Positions 1-8,028 are shown, counted from the first letter of the stretch. The stretch is DNA of 64,000 nucleotides from Oscillospiraceae bacterium (GCA_017481325.1 JAFUPG010000018.1:1-64000), one strand, 5' to 3'. The notes: generated from the sequence alone by a model not told the origin. Numbers and translations: made by a program.

Positions 1-19
1 CACACCCATCAGGTGCCAT

Positions 20-581
20 TCAGGCAGCCTTTTTAGCCGGTCTGACTAAAAATTCATACCGGCAAAGGTTGTATATTAAATTTATCAGCCCTATGTTGAA
101 GGCTGCTCGTTCTATGCCAATCGATCGCACCGTGATTCCTCACATCGAATTGGTCATAAACCCAAAAATGTGTTCAATTCGGCATCGAATCCTGGATTTC
201 TTATTGTTCTTTCTACGCTGTTCTTCGGTCAGAGGCTTTGCTTTCGTTCCTCTTTCGTGGATCATGTTCACAACATTCTTAGGAAGCTTTTCGGAGACAA
301 CCTTGCCCCAATAAGCACTGTCGGCATACACAACTTTATCGCTGCTGTCAATCATGCATCTCGTTACCTTTTCTGCTCCAGGTCGCATCCACATCTTTTT
401 GACGCAGCTTGTGTATATTTTTAGGCTTTTTCCATTCCTCCGGTACGTTGCCCTGCTTTATTTCGGCACGATCCTCCTTGCTGTTACGCTGGCGTGGTGC
501 CTCAACAAAGGTCGCATCTACAATGGTTCCGGTATGGGTAATGAGATGCGCTTTTTCCAATTCCATCTTTTGTGCGAGTTT
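20..581 (-). pseudogene. Decayed IS5-type transposase
   Basis: Remnant of a DDE transposase. The minus strand carries a recognisable IS5-family core (motif GTIVDATF, then QKDVDATW), a second block with VYADSAYWG and a C-terminal RIEHIFGF region ending at a stop near 20-22. Three lesions are visible. The N-terminal third is missing: the frame opens only at about 581, after a TAA. Between KGNE and the VYADSAY block some 30-40 residues normal for the family are absent and the frame changes, near 345-360. An in-frame TGA at 140-142 interrupts NSM-GITVRSIGIERA where Arg (CGA) is expected. The element is therefore inactive. Its right terminal inverted repeat would lie at or beyond the window edge and I could not identify it. 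Confidence 0.8.
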
Positions 582-604
582 TTAGAGGTGCCAAGATGTT
601 TATG

Positions 605-730
605 GTTGAGCTAAGGGCTAATAACTAAGAATGAATAACTGAGGTATGGGCTCCGCCCATGAAATTATAATCCGTGCCGAAGGCACACCTCAGTTTTTAG
701 TCCTTAGCTCTTAGTTGTTAGTTCCTAAAC
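605..730. repeat. Long imperfect palindrome with nested hairpins
   Basis: Non-coding stretch directly beside the truncated end of the transposase relic. The left arm (about 610-643, CTAAGGGCTAATAACTAAG...CTGAGG) is the inverted counterpart of the right arm (about 687-727, CCTCAG...CTTAGCTCTTAGTTG). The centre holds a perfect hairpin ATGGGC-TCC-GCCCAT (646-660) and a second short hairpin GTGCC-GAA-GGCAC (674-686). The arms contain tandem CTAAG/ACTAA words. The architecture resembles small dispersed palindromic elements of Clostridia. No coding potential seen. Copy number elsewhere in the genome is unknown. Confidence 0.6.
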
Positions 731-897
731 AGACCGGCAAATTTCTGTTTGACTTACTTCTTTTCGTTTCAATAATTAACCTACAGTTGAATTATTTTTT
801 TCGAAACTCGAAAGTTGCTGTCTGGTTTTTACTTTTCTTAGATGCTATACTGAAGCTACAAAGCGGCTTTGATATTTTGAATTTGGAGGTCTGAGCT

Positions 898-1932
898 ATG
901 GAGCTTGGGAACAACATCAAGGAATTAAGAAAGCAAAAAGGGCTTCGACAGGAACAGCTTGCAGAAGCTATGAACGTATCTGCCGCCTCTGTGTCCAAGT
1001 GGGAGACAAATCAATCTTATCCCGAACTGACACTGCTGGCAGAACTGGCAGATTTTTTTGAGGTGTCTATGGACACGCTGATCGGTCATAGCCTGAAGGC
1101 TGACCGTATGGAGGCGCTGATCGCAGAAATGATGGGAGAGGTAGATGCGCGGAATGAGGCAAGTGCCGTTTCTCTGTGCGAGAAGCTGCTGCGAAATTAC
1201 CCCAATTGTGACCGGGTGATCGAAGCCTGCGCTGATGCCTATTATCGCCTGTTTATCTCTACAAGCAAGAATCCTTACATGGAGCAGTGTATCACGCAGA
1301 CCAAACGTCTGATAAAGCTGAAGCAGGCGGCGCCTGAGCGTGAACGGATGGCATTGCTCAGCGATTTGGCAAATCAGTATGAGCTTCTGGAGCAATGGGA
1401 TACCGCAATGAGTTTCTATGAAACGAGCAATATTAACGGCAGCAACGACGCAGCCATTGCACGCTGTCTGCTTCATCACGGAAAACCAGCAGAAGCCATT
1501 GACAAGCTCTCATCCGCTCTGGTAGAGCAGATTTTCAGGCAATATCACTCCATCAACACGCTGGCAGACAGTTGGCTGGCCTTGGACGATGCAGAGAAAG
1601 CCTGCGCTGCACTGGAGTGGATGTACAAAGTTATGGAATCCCTCCGCTACAACCCCACCACCTTGATTCTGCTGTTGGTCAAATTGGCAGGGATTTACAT
1701 TGAGAATCATAAAGAGGAAAAAGCATCGGCTGCTTTTCGTCAGGCAGCTTCTCTCGCATGTGAAAACGACCGTCAGGAGGTGGGCGCAGCCGTGGATTTC
1801 CTGAAACCAGAAAACGCTCGAAAAATGCTGATTCACAGCTCCGGTAACCGGGAATTATTGTTACAGATTGCCGCCTCTTTCGGCTCACCCTATGCAGAAA
1901 TCATCCATGAAGCGATGTCCATTGGTCAATAG
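898..1932 (+). CDS. XRE-family regulator with TPR-like C-terminal half
   Basis: Predicted cytoplasmic DNA-binding regulator of 344 residues. Residues about 5-60 form a Cro/C1-type helix-turn-helix (IKELRKQKGLRQEQLAEAMNVS...VSKWETNQSYPE). The remaining 280 residues are helical, with repeated LxxLAxxY-type spacing as in TPR-like sensor domains of Firmicutes XRE regulators. The start is supported by GGAGG about 10 nt upstream, and a -10 like TATACT lies at 846-851. The gene stands alone between the palindrome and a terminator hairpin shared with the convergent permease gene. Ligand and targets cannot be inferred. Confidence 0.8.
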   Translation: MELGNNIKELRKQKGLRQEQLAEAMNVSAASVSKWETNQSYPELTLLAELADFFEVSMDTLIGHSLKADRMEALIAEMMGEVDARNEASAVSLCEKLLRNYPNCDRVIEACADAYYRLFISTSKNPYMEQCITQTKRLIKLKQAAPERERMALLSDLANQYELLEQWDTAMSFYETSNINGSNDAAIARCLLHHGKPAEAIDKLSSALVEQIFRQYHSINTLADSWLALDDAEKACAALEWMYKVMESLRYNPTTLILLLVKLAGIYIENHKEEKASAAFRQAASLACENDRQEVGAAVDFLKPENARKMLIHSSGNRELLLQIAASFGSPYAEIIHEAMSIGQ

Positions 1933-1936
1933 CAAA

Positions 1937-1967
1937 AAAGGGGCTGTCTCGGTTTGAGACAGCCCTT
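1937..1967. terminator. Terminator hairpin between convergent genes
   Basis: GGGCTGTCTC and GAGACAGCCC form a GC-rich stem with a 5-nt loop. An A-run on the left arm becomes a run of T after the stem on the minus strand, so it best terminates the NCS2 permease gene. It also lies 5 nt after the XRE stop codon and can serve both. Confidence 0.85.
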
Positions 1968-1981
1968 TGGGTTGATTGAGA

Positions 1982-3376
1982 TCAGAGCAGTGCCAGGAGA
2001 ATAAAGTTCAGGATGAACAGGCCGGTGGAGACCCAGAGGATGGGATGGATCTGCTTGATCTCCTTCTTGCAGATCTTGACGATCACATAGAAGATAAAGC
2101 CGAAGGCGATGCCGTAGGAAATGCTGTAGCACAGCGCCATAAAGATACCGGCGAAGAAGGCAGGAACAGCCTCCTCCAGCTCCGTCCAGTTGATATCCTT
2201 AAAGGCAGAGAGCATCATGATGCCCACGGCGATAAGAGCCGGAGCAGTGGCTGCAGCAGGAATGGCGCTGACAAAGCCTGCAAAGAAGGCGGAGATCGCA
2301 AAGAAGATGGCAACCACTACAGAGGTCAGACCGGTACGACCGCCGACACCGATGCCTGCGGCGCTCTCCACGAAGGTAGTGGTATTGGAGGTGCCGATGA
2401 GGGCGCCGATGGAAGTAGCGGTGGCATCGGCAAAGAGGGCCTTATCCATCTTGGACTTGAAACCGGCGCCGGTTTCCATGGCCTTCTCATCTTCAGCGGT
2501 GAAGATGCCGCTGCGGCGACCGGTGCCGATAAAGGTGCCGATGGTATCAAAGGTGTCGGAGAGGCAGAAGGCGAAGATGGTGATCAGAACCAGCGGCAGC
2601 TTGCTCAGGTCAGTGAAGAGGCTGGTAATGCCGCCCTCCCGGAACACGGCCATGAAGGTGGTGGGCAGTTCCTTACAGGCCTCCACAAAGGAGGTGGACT
2701 CGCCCATGGTGGTCACGCCGAAGGGAATGCCGATAATGGTGGTGGCTACGATGGCAATGAGGATGGCTCCCTTGACCTTCAGGAGCAGCAGTACGGCGAT
2801 GAGTACCAGACCGATAAGGAACACCCAGAACACAGGCTGGTTCAAGGTTGCAAGGGCAGGAACGCCACTGCTGAAGGAGAGGATGGAAGTCTCTACGCCG
2901 TCAATGGTGACTTTTACATTCAGGAAACCAATATAGGCGACGAAGACACCAATACCGCCACCGATGGCATTTTGCAGACTCTCGGGGATGGCCTTAATGA
3001 TGTACTTACGGATCTTGGTCACGGTGATCAAAATATTGACAATGCCACAGATGAAAACCATGGACAGCGCCTGCTGCCAGGTAAAGCCCATGCCCATAAC
3101 CACCGTAAAGGTGAAGAAAGCGTTCAGACCCATGCCCGGTGCCTGAGCATAGGGGACATTGGCAACCAAGCCCATGACCAGAGTGCCGATAATAGCGGAG
3201 ATTATGGTTGCCAGGAACACTGCGCCCCAGGGCATACCCGATGCAGAAAGGATGCTGGGATTGACAACAATGATGTAGGACATTGCGAAGAACGTGGTCA
3301 TGCCGGCCATGACTTCTGTGGAAACTTTTGTGCCGTTTTTTCTCAGCTTAAACAGTCTATCCATAATACCCTCCAT
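1982..3376 (-). CDS. NCS2-family (AzgA/AdeQ-like) purine permease
   Basis: Polytopic inner-membrane transporter of the nucleobase-cation symporter-2 AzgA-like branch, whose known members import adenine, guanine or hypoxanthine with protons. The 464 residues show 12 or more hydrophobic segments, the NPSIL motif near residue 40, APGMGLNAFF at about 79-88 and SDTFDTIGTFIGTG near 270, all typical of this branch. Two in-frame starts are possible: ATG at 3376 (GGAGG 9 nt upstream) or ATG at 3364 (GGAGGGT 5 nt upstream, giving MDRLFKL as in many relatives). It is monocistronic with its own promoter and a structured leader. Substrate cannot be fixed from sequence, but purine salvage genes lie 1.2 kb away. 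Confidence 0.9.
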   Translation of the reverse strand: MEGIMDRLFKLRKNGTKVSTEVMAGMTTFFAMSYIIVVNPSILSASGMPWGAVFLATIISAIIGTLVMGLVANVPYAQAPGMGLNAFFTFTVVMGMGFTWQQALSMVFICGIVNILITVTKIRKYIIKAIPESLQNAIGGGIGVFVAYIGFLNVKVTIDGVETSILSFSSGVPALATLNQPVFWVFLIGLVLIAVLLLLKVKGAILIAIVATTIIGIPFGVTTMGESTSFVEACKELPTTFMAVFREGGITSLFTDLSKLPLVLITIFAFCLSDTFDTIGTFIGTGRRSGIFTAEDEKAMETGAGFKSKMDKALFADATATSIGALIGTSNTTTFVESAAGIGVGGRTGLTSVVVAIFFAISAFFAGFVSAIPAAATAPALIAVGIMMLSAFKDINWTELEEAVPAFFAGIFMALCYSISYGIAFGFIFYVIVKICKKEIKQIHPILWVSTGLFILNFILLALL

Positions 3377-3383
3377 TTTTATT

Positions 3384-3463
3384 TGCCTCCCCTTTCGGTC
3401 GGCAGATTTTTTGGTTGTCCACTTCCCGTTGCGGCTGTATCCGGCAGCCCTACGTAAAAGCAG
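3384..3463 (-). promoter_or_regulatory. Structured leader of the NCS2 permease gene
   Basis: The roughly 85-nt 5' leader is rich in pairing. GGCTG/CAGCC encloses the loop CCGGATA (3433-3449). A second hairpin TGCC...GGCA, with an inner CC-GAAA-GG tetraloop stem (3384-3404), contains the GGGGAGG Shine-Dalgarno of the permease. A conserved-looking stretch, ACGTAGGG through CAACGGGAAG, lies between promoter and Shine-Dalgarno hairpin. This is the layout expected for a translation-controlling riboswitch, but I do not see the classical purine-riboswitch core and cannot assign a class. Confidence 0.4.
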
Positions 3464-3469
3464 TATCCT

Positions 3470-3497
3470 ATAATAACTATACCAAATCGGCGGTAAA
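3470..3497 (-). promoter_or_regulatory. Sigma-A-like promoter of the permease gene
   Basis: On the minus strand TTTACC and TATTAT are separated by 16 nt, and the predicted start lies just ahead of the structured leader. Confidence 0.5.
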
Positions 3498-3596
3498 AAT
3501 GTACTAAAAAACAGAGAGCAAACAGTTCAAAAGCTTGTGCCGTATTTTATTCATTTTGCATAAGTCGTGACATTATGCTTGTTCTTTCGCAAAAAA

Positions 3597-3618
3597 GGAG
3601 ATGGCAAATGCCTTCTCC
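3597..3618 (-). terminator. Terminator after the CarD-like gene
   Basis: GGAGA and TCTCC arms with an inner GGC/GCC stem lie 12 nt beyond the CarD stop codon. On the minus strand the stem is followed by a run of T. Confidence 0.7.
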
Positions 3619-3630
3619 CTTTTCGTTATC

Positions 3631-4155
3631 TTATTTCGTAGGCGTCGATACTTTTTCCACACGGCTGCGAATATACTCCGGGACTTCCCGTTCCTTGATC
3701 TCCAGCACCAGGGCGAACTCGTCGTTCAGGAGTTTCTCCGCATCACGCAGCATTTGTTCGTCGCTGCCACGCAGATGCTTGCTGCGCTCCCGAAGTTGGC
3801 TGCGACGTTGATAAAGGCAACGAATCATCCGCAGTAGTTCCTCCCGTTCAGAGCCCAGCAGAATTCGCTGGAATTCTGCCTTTCGCTCAGCGGCATCCTC
3901 GATCCACAGAGGCTCCTCCAAACCGACCTTGTCGATGAGCGCATCAATCTCCTCCCGGCTCAAGAGCGGGCGCATTTTACTCAAAAGCAGCTCGTTATTC
4001 AATGGCACAAACACCGTAGCACCTTCACGGTGCACGGGGCGGAGAACATAGTATTCTTCCCGTTTATGACCGACCTTCATCCTGCAGATCTCGGTGACTC
4101 TGCAAGCGCCCTCGGTGCCGTAAAGCACGATCTGACCCACCTGTGCCATTGCCAT
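3631..4155 (-). CDS. CarD/CdnL-family RNA polymerase-binding regulator
   Basis: 174-residue cytoplasmic protein. Residues about 5-65 match the CarD_CdnL_TRCF fold (VGQIVLYGTEGACRVTEI, then EYYVLRP and a V-F-V-P-L-N segment), which binds the RNA polymerase beta subunit. The C-terminal 100 residues are helical and charged, as in the DNA-binding half of CarD proteins. In other bacteria these proteins stabilise open complexes at rRNA and stress promoters, and the same role is inferred here. It is a single gene between two terminators. A TATAAT -10 lies at 4183-4188 on the minus strand, and its -35 is weak. Confidence 0.85.
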   Translation of the reverse strand: MAMAQVGQIVLYGTEGACRVTEICRMKVGHKREEYYVLRPVHREGATVFVPLNNELLLSKMRPLLSREEIDALIDKVGLEEPLWIEDAAERKAEFQRILLGSEREELLRMIRCLYQRRSQLRERSKHLRGSDEQMLRDAEKLLNDEFALVLEIKEREVPEYIRSRVEKVSTPTK

Positions 4156-4236
4156 CTCTCCCCTTTTACATTTTCTTTATACATTATAGCAAAAATCCGA
4201 ACAAAATGACATAGGCAAATTTCACAAAATTACAAA

Positions 4237-4258
4237 AAAACCGCCAAAAGGCGGTTTT
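4237..4258 (-). terminator. Terminator after the HMA-domain gene
   Basis: ACCGCC-AAAA-GGCGGT stem flanked by A and T runs, 7 nt after the stop codon of the small metal-binding protein. Confidence 0.85.
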
Positions 4259-4264
4259 TGTTGC

Positions 4265-4456
4265 TTAGTCAATCACTTCGTAGCCTGCATCTACAACGGC
4301 CTTCTTCAGGGTTTCGGCGCTTGCGGTGCCGGTCACGGTGGCGCACTTGTCCTCCAGGCTGACTTCTACACTTTCCACCCCTGCCACTGCCAGAAGTGCC
4401 TTCTCCACATGGGCCTTGCAGTGCTTGCACATCATACCTTCAATTTTGATAATCAT
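4265..4456 (-). CDS. Small HMA-domain metal-binding protein (CopZ-like)
   Basis: 63-residue protein consisting of a single heavy-metal-associated domain. The metal loop is GMMCKHC (residues 7-13), with Cys10 and Cys13 as the ligands typical of Cu(I) chaperones. The rest follows the beta-alpha-beta-beta-alpha-beta pattern (AVAGVESVEVSLEDK...DAGYEV). The ATG at 4456 was chosen because AAGGAA precedes it and it sits at the usual domain start. A longer upstream frame exists but lies in the promoter. No copper ATPase or CsoR regulator is visible nearby, so copper specificity is inference from the family. Confidence 0.85.
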   Translation of the reverse strand: MIIKIEGMMCKHCKAHVEKALLAVAGVESVEVSLEDKCATVTGTASAETLKKAVVDAGYEVID

Positions 4457-4493
4457 TGTCAGAGTTCCTTTCCAGCTTGTTTCTTTTGCAGTT

Positions 4494-4522
4494 AGTATAG
4501 CATAACTTGCCTGTTTTTGCAA
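4494..4522 (-). promoter_or_regulatory. Sigma-A-like promoter of the HMA gene
   Basis: TTGCAA, 17-nt spacer, TATACT on the minus strand, 38 nt before the start codon. Confidence 0.6.
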
Positions 4523-4531
4523 GCATTCCCC

Positions 4532-4560
4532 TTGCATTTTTCGGCTTTTTCCTTTATGAT
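4532..4560 (+). promoter_or_regulatory. Sigma-A-like promoter of the nucleoside salvage operon
   Basis: TTGCAT, 17-nt spacer, TATGAT, 37 nt before the first phosphorylase start. It is arranged back to back with the HMA promoter. Confidence 0.55.
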
Positions 4561-4597
4561 TAGAGTATCAGAATTTATAACAAGGAGAGATAAACGG

Positions 4598-5413
4598 ATG
4601 AAACGCTATCACGATTCTCACGTGCCCCTGGGTGCCGACGGCCTGCTCCCCTGTACCGGACTGGCCATCGGTCAAAGCGCTCCCCTGGTACTGCTCCCCG
4701 GCGATCCCCATCGCAGCAAACTGATCTCCACCTTCTTCCGTGATGCGGAATTTACCGCCCATCGTGGTACCTATGCCACTTACACCGGCCATACAGACAA
4801 GGGCGCTCCCATCGGTGTTACCAGCAGCGGCATGGGCTGCGCCTGCGTTGCCAACGCCCTGGAGGAGCTGGCAGATGCCGGTGCCAAAGCCGTTGTTCGT
4901 GTGGGTACCTGCGGCGGTGTACAGCCCTGGATGAAGCCCGGCACCATCGTCATCGCCTCCGGCTGTGTCCGTGGTGAAGGCGCCAGCTATGAGCTGGTTC
5001 CCCCGGAATTCCCTGCCGTAGCCGATCCTCTGCTGGTCAACGCCCTGACCCAGGCCGCCCACGAGATGGGTGAAGAGCCTCTGGTGGGTATGTACCGCAG
5101 CCACGATGCCTTCTACATGGAATCCAAGGCCGCTCACCCCGGTCTGCGGAAGAGAATGCAGAAGTGGATCGACACCGGCGTGCTGGTGGTGGAAAACGAA
5201 TCCGGTATGCTCTTTACCTACGGTCACCTGCTGGGTCTGCGTACCGCCTCCATCTGCGTGGCGCTGGGCTCCATGTTTGACGATGACGAGAAGAAGGAAA
5301 CCGCCTCCGTCTACGGCGCTTATGCCGATCCCCAGTTCCTGGCCAGACGGATCGAGAAGGCTTCCCGCATCGCCATCCGTGCGGCAGAAATTCTTGAGGA
5401 GGTGGTTGCATGA
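4598..5413 (+). CDS. Nucleoside phosphorylase (PNP/UDP family 1)
   Basis: 271-residue cytosolic enzyme of the PNP_UDP_1 family, which splits purine nucleosides or uridine with phosphate into base and (deoxy)ribose-1-phosphate. The phosphate-site motifs are intact: GDPHR at residues 35-39 and RVGTCGG at 101-107. The ribose-binding acidic segment is VVENESGM (about 197-204). The ATG at 4598 follows AAGGAGAGATAAACGG and gives the normal family N-terminus; the longer open frame upstream covers the promoter. Its stop overlaps the start of a paralogue (ATGA), so the two are translationally coupled. Choice between purine and uridine substrates is open, although the downstream deaminase suggests purines. 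Confidence 0.88.
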   Translation: MKRYHDSHVPLGADGLLPCTGLAIGQSAPLVLLPGDPHRSKLISTFFRDAEFTAHRGTYATYTGHTDKGAPIGVTSSGMGCACVANALEELADAGAKAVVRVGTCGGVQPWMKPGTIVIASGCVRGEGASYELVPPEFPAVADPLLVNALTQAAHEMGEEPLVGMYRSHDAFYMESKAAHPGLRKRMQKWIDTGVLVVENESGMLFTYGHLLGLRTASICVALGSMFDDDEKKETASVYGAYADPQFLARRIEKASRIAIRAAEILEEVVA

Positions 5414-6150
5414 GCTTCGGAAGTGTAAAACTGGTTCATAACGACGGCACGATGCACCATCTGGGCATCGATGAAACCATGGTGGCCGGCAAGGTCATTC
5501 TGACCCCCGATCCCCAGCAGATCCCCTTCTATGCCGCCCTTCTGGACGATGCTAAGAAGGTGGGCGAATACAGAGAATATGTGACCTATACCGGCACTTA
5601 CAAGGGCGTTCCCGTCAGCGTCATGAGTTGCGGCTTCGGCTGTATGCCCATGGCCATTGCCGTGGAGGAACTGAATCACCTGGGCGTAAAGGAGATCATC
5701 AAGATCGCCGCCTGCCCCGCCATTCAGCCGGAAACCAAGCCCGGTACCCTGGTGGCCGCCTCCGGCGCTGTACGTTCCGAGGGTGCTACCCGTGAATATA
5801 TCGACATTTCCTACCCCGCTGTCACCGACATGGGTCTGCTGTCCCGTCTGCTGAAGGCAGGCGTTAAGGACTCTGCCCTGTTCCGCAGCCATGACTGCCT
5901 GAGTCTGGATACCCCCTGGGCCTTTGGCGGCAAGGAGCGTATTGCTCGTTGGGAAAAGCTGGGCGTGGATATTGTGGACGGCGAGACCAGCTCTATGCTG
6001 GTGATCTCCTCCATTTTGAATTGCCACGCTGCCTCTGTAGCTCTGGTCAGTGAAAACTACACCACCGGGGAAAAGCTGGCGGTCAAGGACGAGGATCTGG
6101 AAAAGATGTTCTGCATCTGTGCTGAGGCGTTGTGCGATGCTGCTGATTAA
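5410..6150 (+). CDS. Degenerate nucleoside phosphorylase paralogue
   Basis: 246-residue PNP_UDP_1-fold protein starting in the ATGA overlap with the preceding phosphorylase. It aligns to that gene along most of its length (YVTYTGTYKGVPVSVMSCGFG, PGTLVAASGAVRSEGA, then RSHDCLS). The phosphate-binding elements have changed: GDPHR becomes PDPQQ (residues 33-37) and RVGTCGG becomes KIAACPA (98-104). The acidic ribose segment VDGETSSM (about 189-196) is kept. It may be a non-catalytic partner of the upstream enzyme, a nucleosidase using water, or a binding protein. Expression is certainly linked, since it is followed by a 14-nt overlap with the amidohydrolase gene. Confidence 0.8.
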   Translation: MSFGSVKLVHNDGTMHHLGIDETMVAGKVILTPDPQQIPFYAALLDDAKKVGEYREYVTYTGTYKGVPVSVMSCGFGCMPMAIAVEELNHLGVKEIIKIAACPAIQPETKPGTLVAASGAVRSEGATREYIDISYPAVTDMGLLSRLLKAGVKDSALFRSHDCLSLDTPWAFGGKERIARWEKLGVDIVDGETSSMLVISSILNCHAASVALVSENYTTGEKLAVKDEDLEKMFCICAEALCDAAD

Positions 6151-7429
6151 AAATGCCTCACTTCCGAATTTTTCGGATCTGAGTGCAAAACCCACGGATC
6201 TGCTCATTGAGAACGGCCGTTTCTCTGCCATTGCGCCCAATTTGCAGGCCAACTGTGAAACCATGGATGCCAGGGGCATGCTCCTGCTCCCCGGCATGGC
6301 GGATATCCATACCCACATGGTACAGAGCCTGACCAAAGGGCCCCTGGACGATCTGAATATCACCCAGTGGCTGACAAAAATGCTGAAGGTGCAGTGGTCT
6401 CTGAGCGAGGAGGAGTGGTACTACGGCGTGCTTCTGGGCTGCCTGCAGAGCCTCCGCTTCGGCGTGACCGCTGTCAATGAAATGACCTATTTCCCCCATA
6501 TCGATGCTGTGGCGCAAGCCTATGAGGATGCCGGTATCCGTGCCACCTTTGGCATCGGCGCTACGGACATTGCAGAAAACGACCAGATCAAGGTCACCAG
6601 CGTGGACGACTGCCTGAAGCAGGCAGAGTATCTCTATCACCGTTGGCACGGCAAGGGTCTGCTGCGTACCGCAGCCGTGCCCCAGGGCAGACCTGCATGC
6701 ACGGCAGAGCTGATGGTGGCGCTGAAGCAGTTTGCACGGGAGCGTGGACTGGTCTATCACACCCATCTGGCCGAGGGCAAGATGGAGACCGACCGTGTCC
6801 GCTCCTGGACCGGCCGTGGTGAGGCAGAAGAGCTGGGCCATCTGGGCGTGCTGGATGAAAATACCATTCTCGCCCACTCCATCTGGCTTACAGATAACGA
6901 GATCCAACTGCTGGCAGATACCAGGGCGGTGGTTGCCCACTGCCCCTCCACCAATATGAAGCTCTCCGACGGTGCGCCTCGCATTGCGCAGATGCGTAAA
7001 GCCGGTGTCCGTGTGGGCTTTGGCTGTGACGGCGAGGCCAGCAGTGCCAACCGTGATCTGCTCCGTGAGGCTCGTCACGGCAGCTACCTGCAGAAGGTTT
7101 TGACCCTGGATGCCACCGTGTTGCCTGCTCAGGAGTGCTATCAAATGCTCACCGTGGAAGCCATGGAGGCATTGGGTTACAAGGATCTGGGCAAGCTGGA
7201 GGTCGGCTGTCAGGCAGATTTCTCTCTGGTGCGCAGTGATGACCTCTGCACCACCAACCGTAGCCGTATTCTCACCAATCTGCTCTATGCCGGCAGCGGT
7301 TATCAGATCGACTCCGTTTTTGTGGCAGGAAAACCCGTGCTGCAAAACAGAACGTTCTTACACCACGATCTTGGAAAGGTTCTGGAAAAATGCGAGAAGA
7401 TCCTGGCGGATATCGAGACGAGACTATAA
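6137..7429 (+). CDS. Amidohydrolase, MTA/SAH-deaminase or guanine-deaminase type
   Basis: 430-residue TIM-barrel metal hydrolase of the TRZ/ATZ/SsnA/MtaD group, which removes the exocyclic amine of purines, nucleosides or triazines. Metal ligands are recognisable: HTH at residues 58-60 (MADIHTHM), HTHLAEG near 207, the AHSIWLTD histidine, and the GCDGEAS aspartate near 296. The N-terminal 50 and C-terminal 60 residues form the composite beta-domain typical of the family. The ATG at 6137 overlaps the upstream phosphorylase by 14 nt. Linkage to two phosphorylase paralogues supports a purine nucleoside or guanine substrate, which remains inference. Confidence 0.82.
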   Translation: MLLIKNASLPNFSDLSAKPTDLLIENGRFSAIAPNLQANCETMDARGMLLLPGMADIHTHMVQSLTKGPLDDLNITQWLTKMLKVQWSLSEEEWYYGVLLGCLQSLRFGVTAVNEMTYFPHIDAVAQAYEDAGIRATFGIGATDIAENDQIKVTSVDDCLKQAEYLYHRWHGKGLLRTAAVPQGRPACTAELMVALKQFARERGLVYHTHLAEGKMETDRVRSWTGRGEAEELGHLGVLDENTILAHSIWLTDNEIQLLADTRAVVAHCPSTNMKLSDGAPRIAQMRKAGVRVGFGCDGEASSANRDLLREARHGSYLQKVLTLDATVLPAQECYQMLTVEAMEALGYKDLGKLEVGCQADFSLVRSDDLCTTNRSRILTNLLYAGSGYQIDSVFVAGKPVLQNRTFLHHDLGKVLEKCEKILADIETRL

Positions 7430-8028
7430 AAATACTCCATGAGGACGAACAGCTCCTGGTCTGTGTCAAGCCCGGGGGCGTGCTGTCCGCAGCCGATGCC
7501 TCCGGCAAGAGGAACATGCAGGCACTCCTTGCGCCCCGTGAGACCTTCCCCGTCCATCGGCTGGATCGGGAGGCCTGCGGATTGATGGTATTTGCGAAAA
7601 CCAAAGAGGCCGCCGCCTTTCTCTCCGGCCAAATGGGGACGGGGTTTGAGAAAGAATATCTGGCGGTCTGCGAGGGTGCGCCTCCTGAGGTCGGCGAACT
7701 GACAGATCTGCTATACCACGACAAGGGCAAAAACAAGACCTACACCGTCAAAAGAAAACGGGCAGGTGTACGGGAGGCGAAGCTCTCTTACATCGTCACA
7801 GAGCGAAAAAGCGGCTGCTCCCTGCTGAAAATCCGTCTCTTCACCGGCAGAACCCATCAGATCCGTGTGCAGTTTGCCTCCCGGGGCTTTCCTCTGGTAG
7901 GCGACCGAAAATACGGTGCAAAATCCGGCGGCACTTTGCAGCTTTGCTCCGCAAGACTCTCCTTCCCCCATCCCTCGGGGGGCGGAATGTCCTTTGAACT
8001 GGAGGATGCGCCCATTTCCCTCTTGTAA
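7390..8028 (+). CDS. RluA-family RNA pseudouridine synthase
   Basis: 212-residue enzyme that isomerises uridine to pseudouridine in rRNA or tRNA. The catalytic HRLD motif lies at residues 56-59 (VHRLDREACGLMVFAKT) with Asp59 as the nucleophile. The family signature FTGRTHQIRVQFASRGFPLVGDRKYG follows near residue 150-175. No S4 domain is present, so it resembles the short RluA/TruC types. The ATG at 7390 overlaps the amidohydrolase end by 40 nt and has GGAAAA just ahead. The target position in RNA is not determinable. Confidence 0.88.
   Translation: MREDPGGYRDETIKILHEDEQLLVCVKPGGVLSAADASGKRNMQALLAPRETFPVHRLDREACGLMVFAKTKEAAAFLSGQMGTGFEKEYLAVCEGAPPEVGELTDLLYHDKGKNKTYTVKRKRAGVREAKLSYIVTERKSGCSLLKIRLFTGRTHQIRVQFASRGFPLVGDRKYGAKSGGTLQLCSARLSFPHPSGGGMSFELEDAPISLL

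Noticed and set aside
1976..3457. 493-codon plus-strand open frame
   Set aside because: Gly/Asp-rich mirror of the NCS2 permease gene, without any family features.
3384..3463. Classical purine riboswitch in the NCS2 leader
   Set aside because: The three-way-junction core with its conserved loop sequences (UAUA...GUUUCUAC-type) is not visible, so only a generic structured leader is claimed.
4517..4597. N-terminal extension of the first nucleoside phosphorylase
   Set aside because: The extra codons cover the -35/-10 promoter elements and precede the ribosome site; the family N-terminus begins at 4598.
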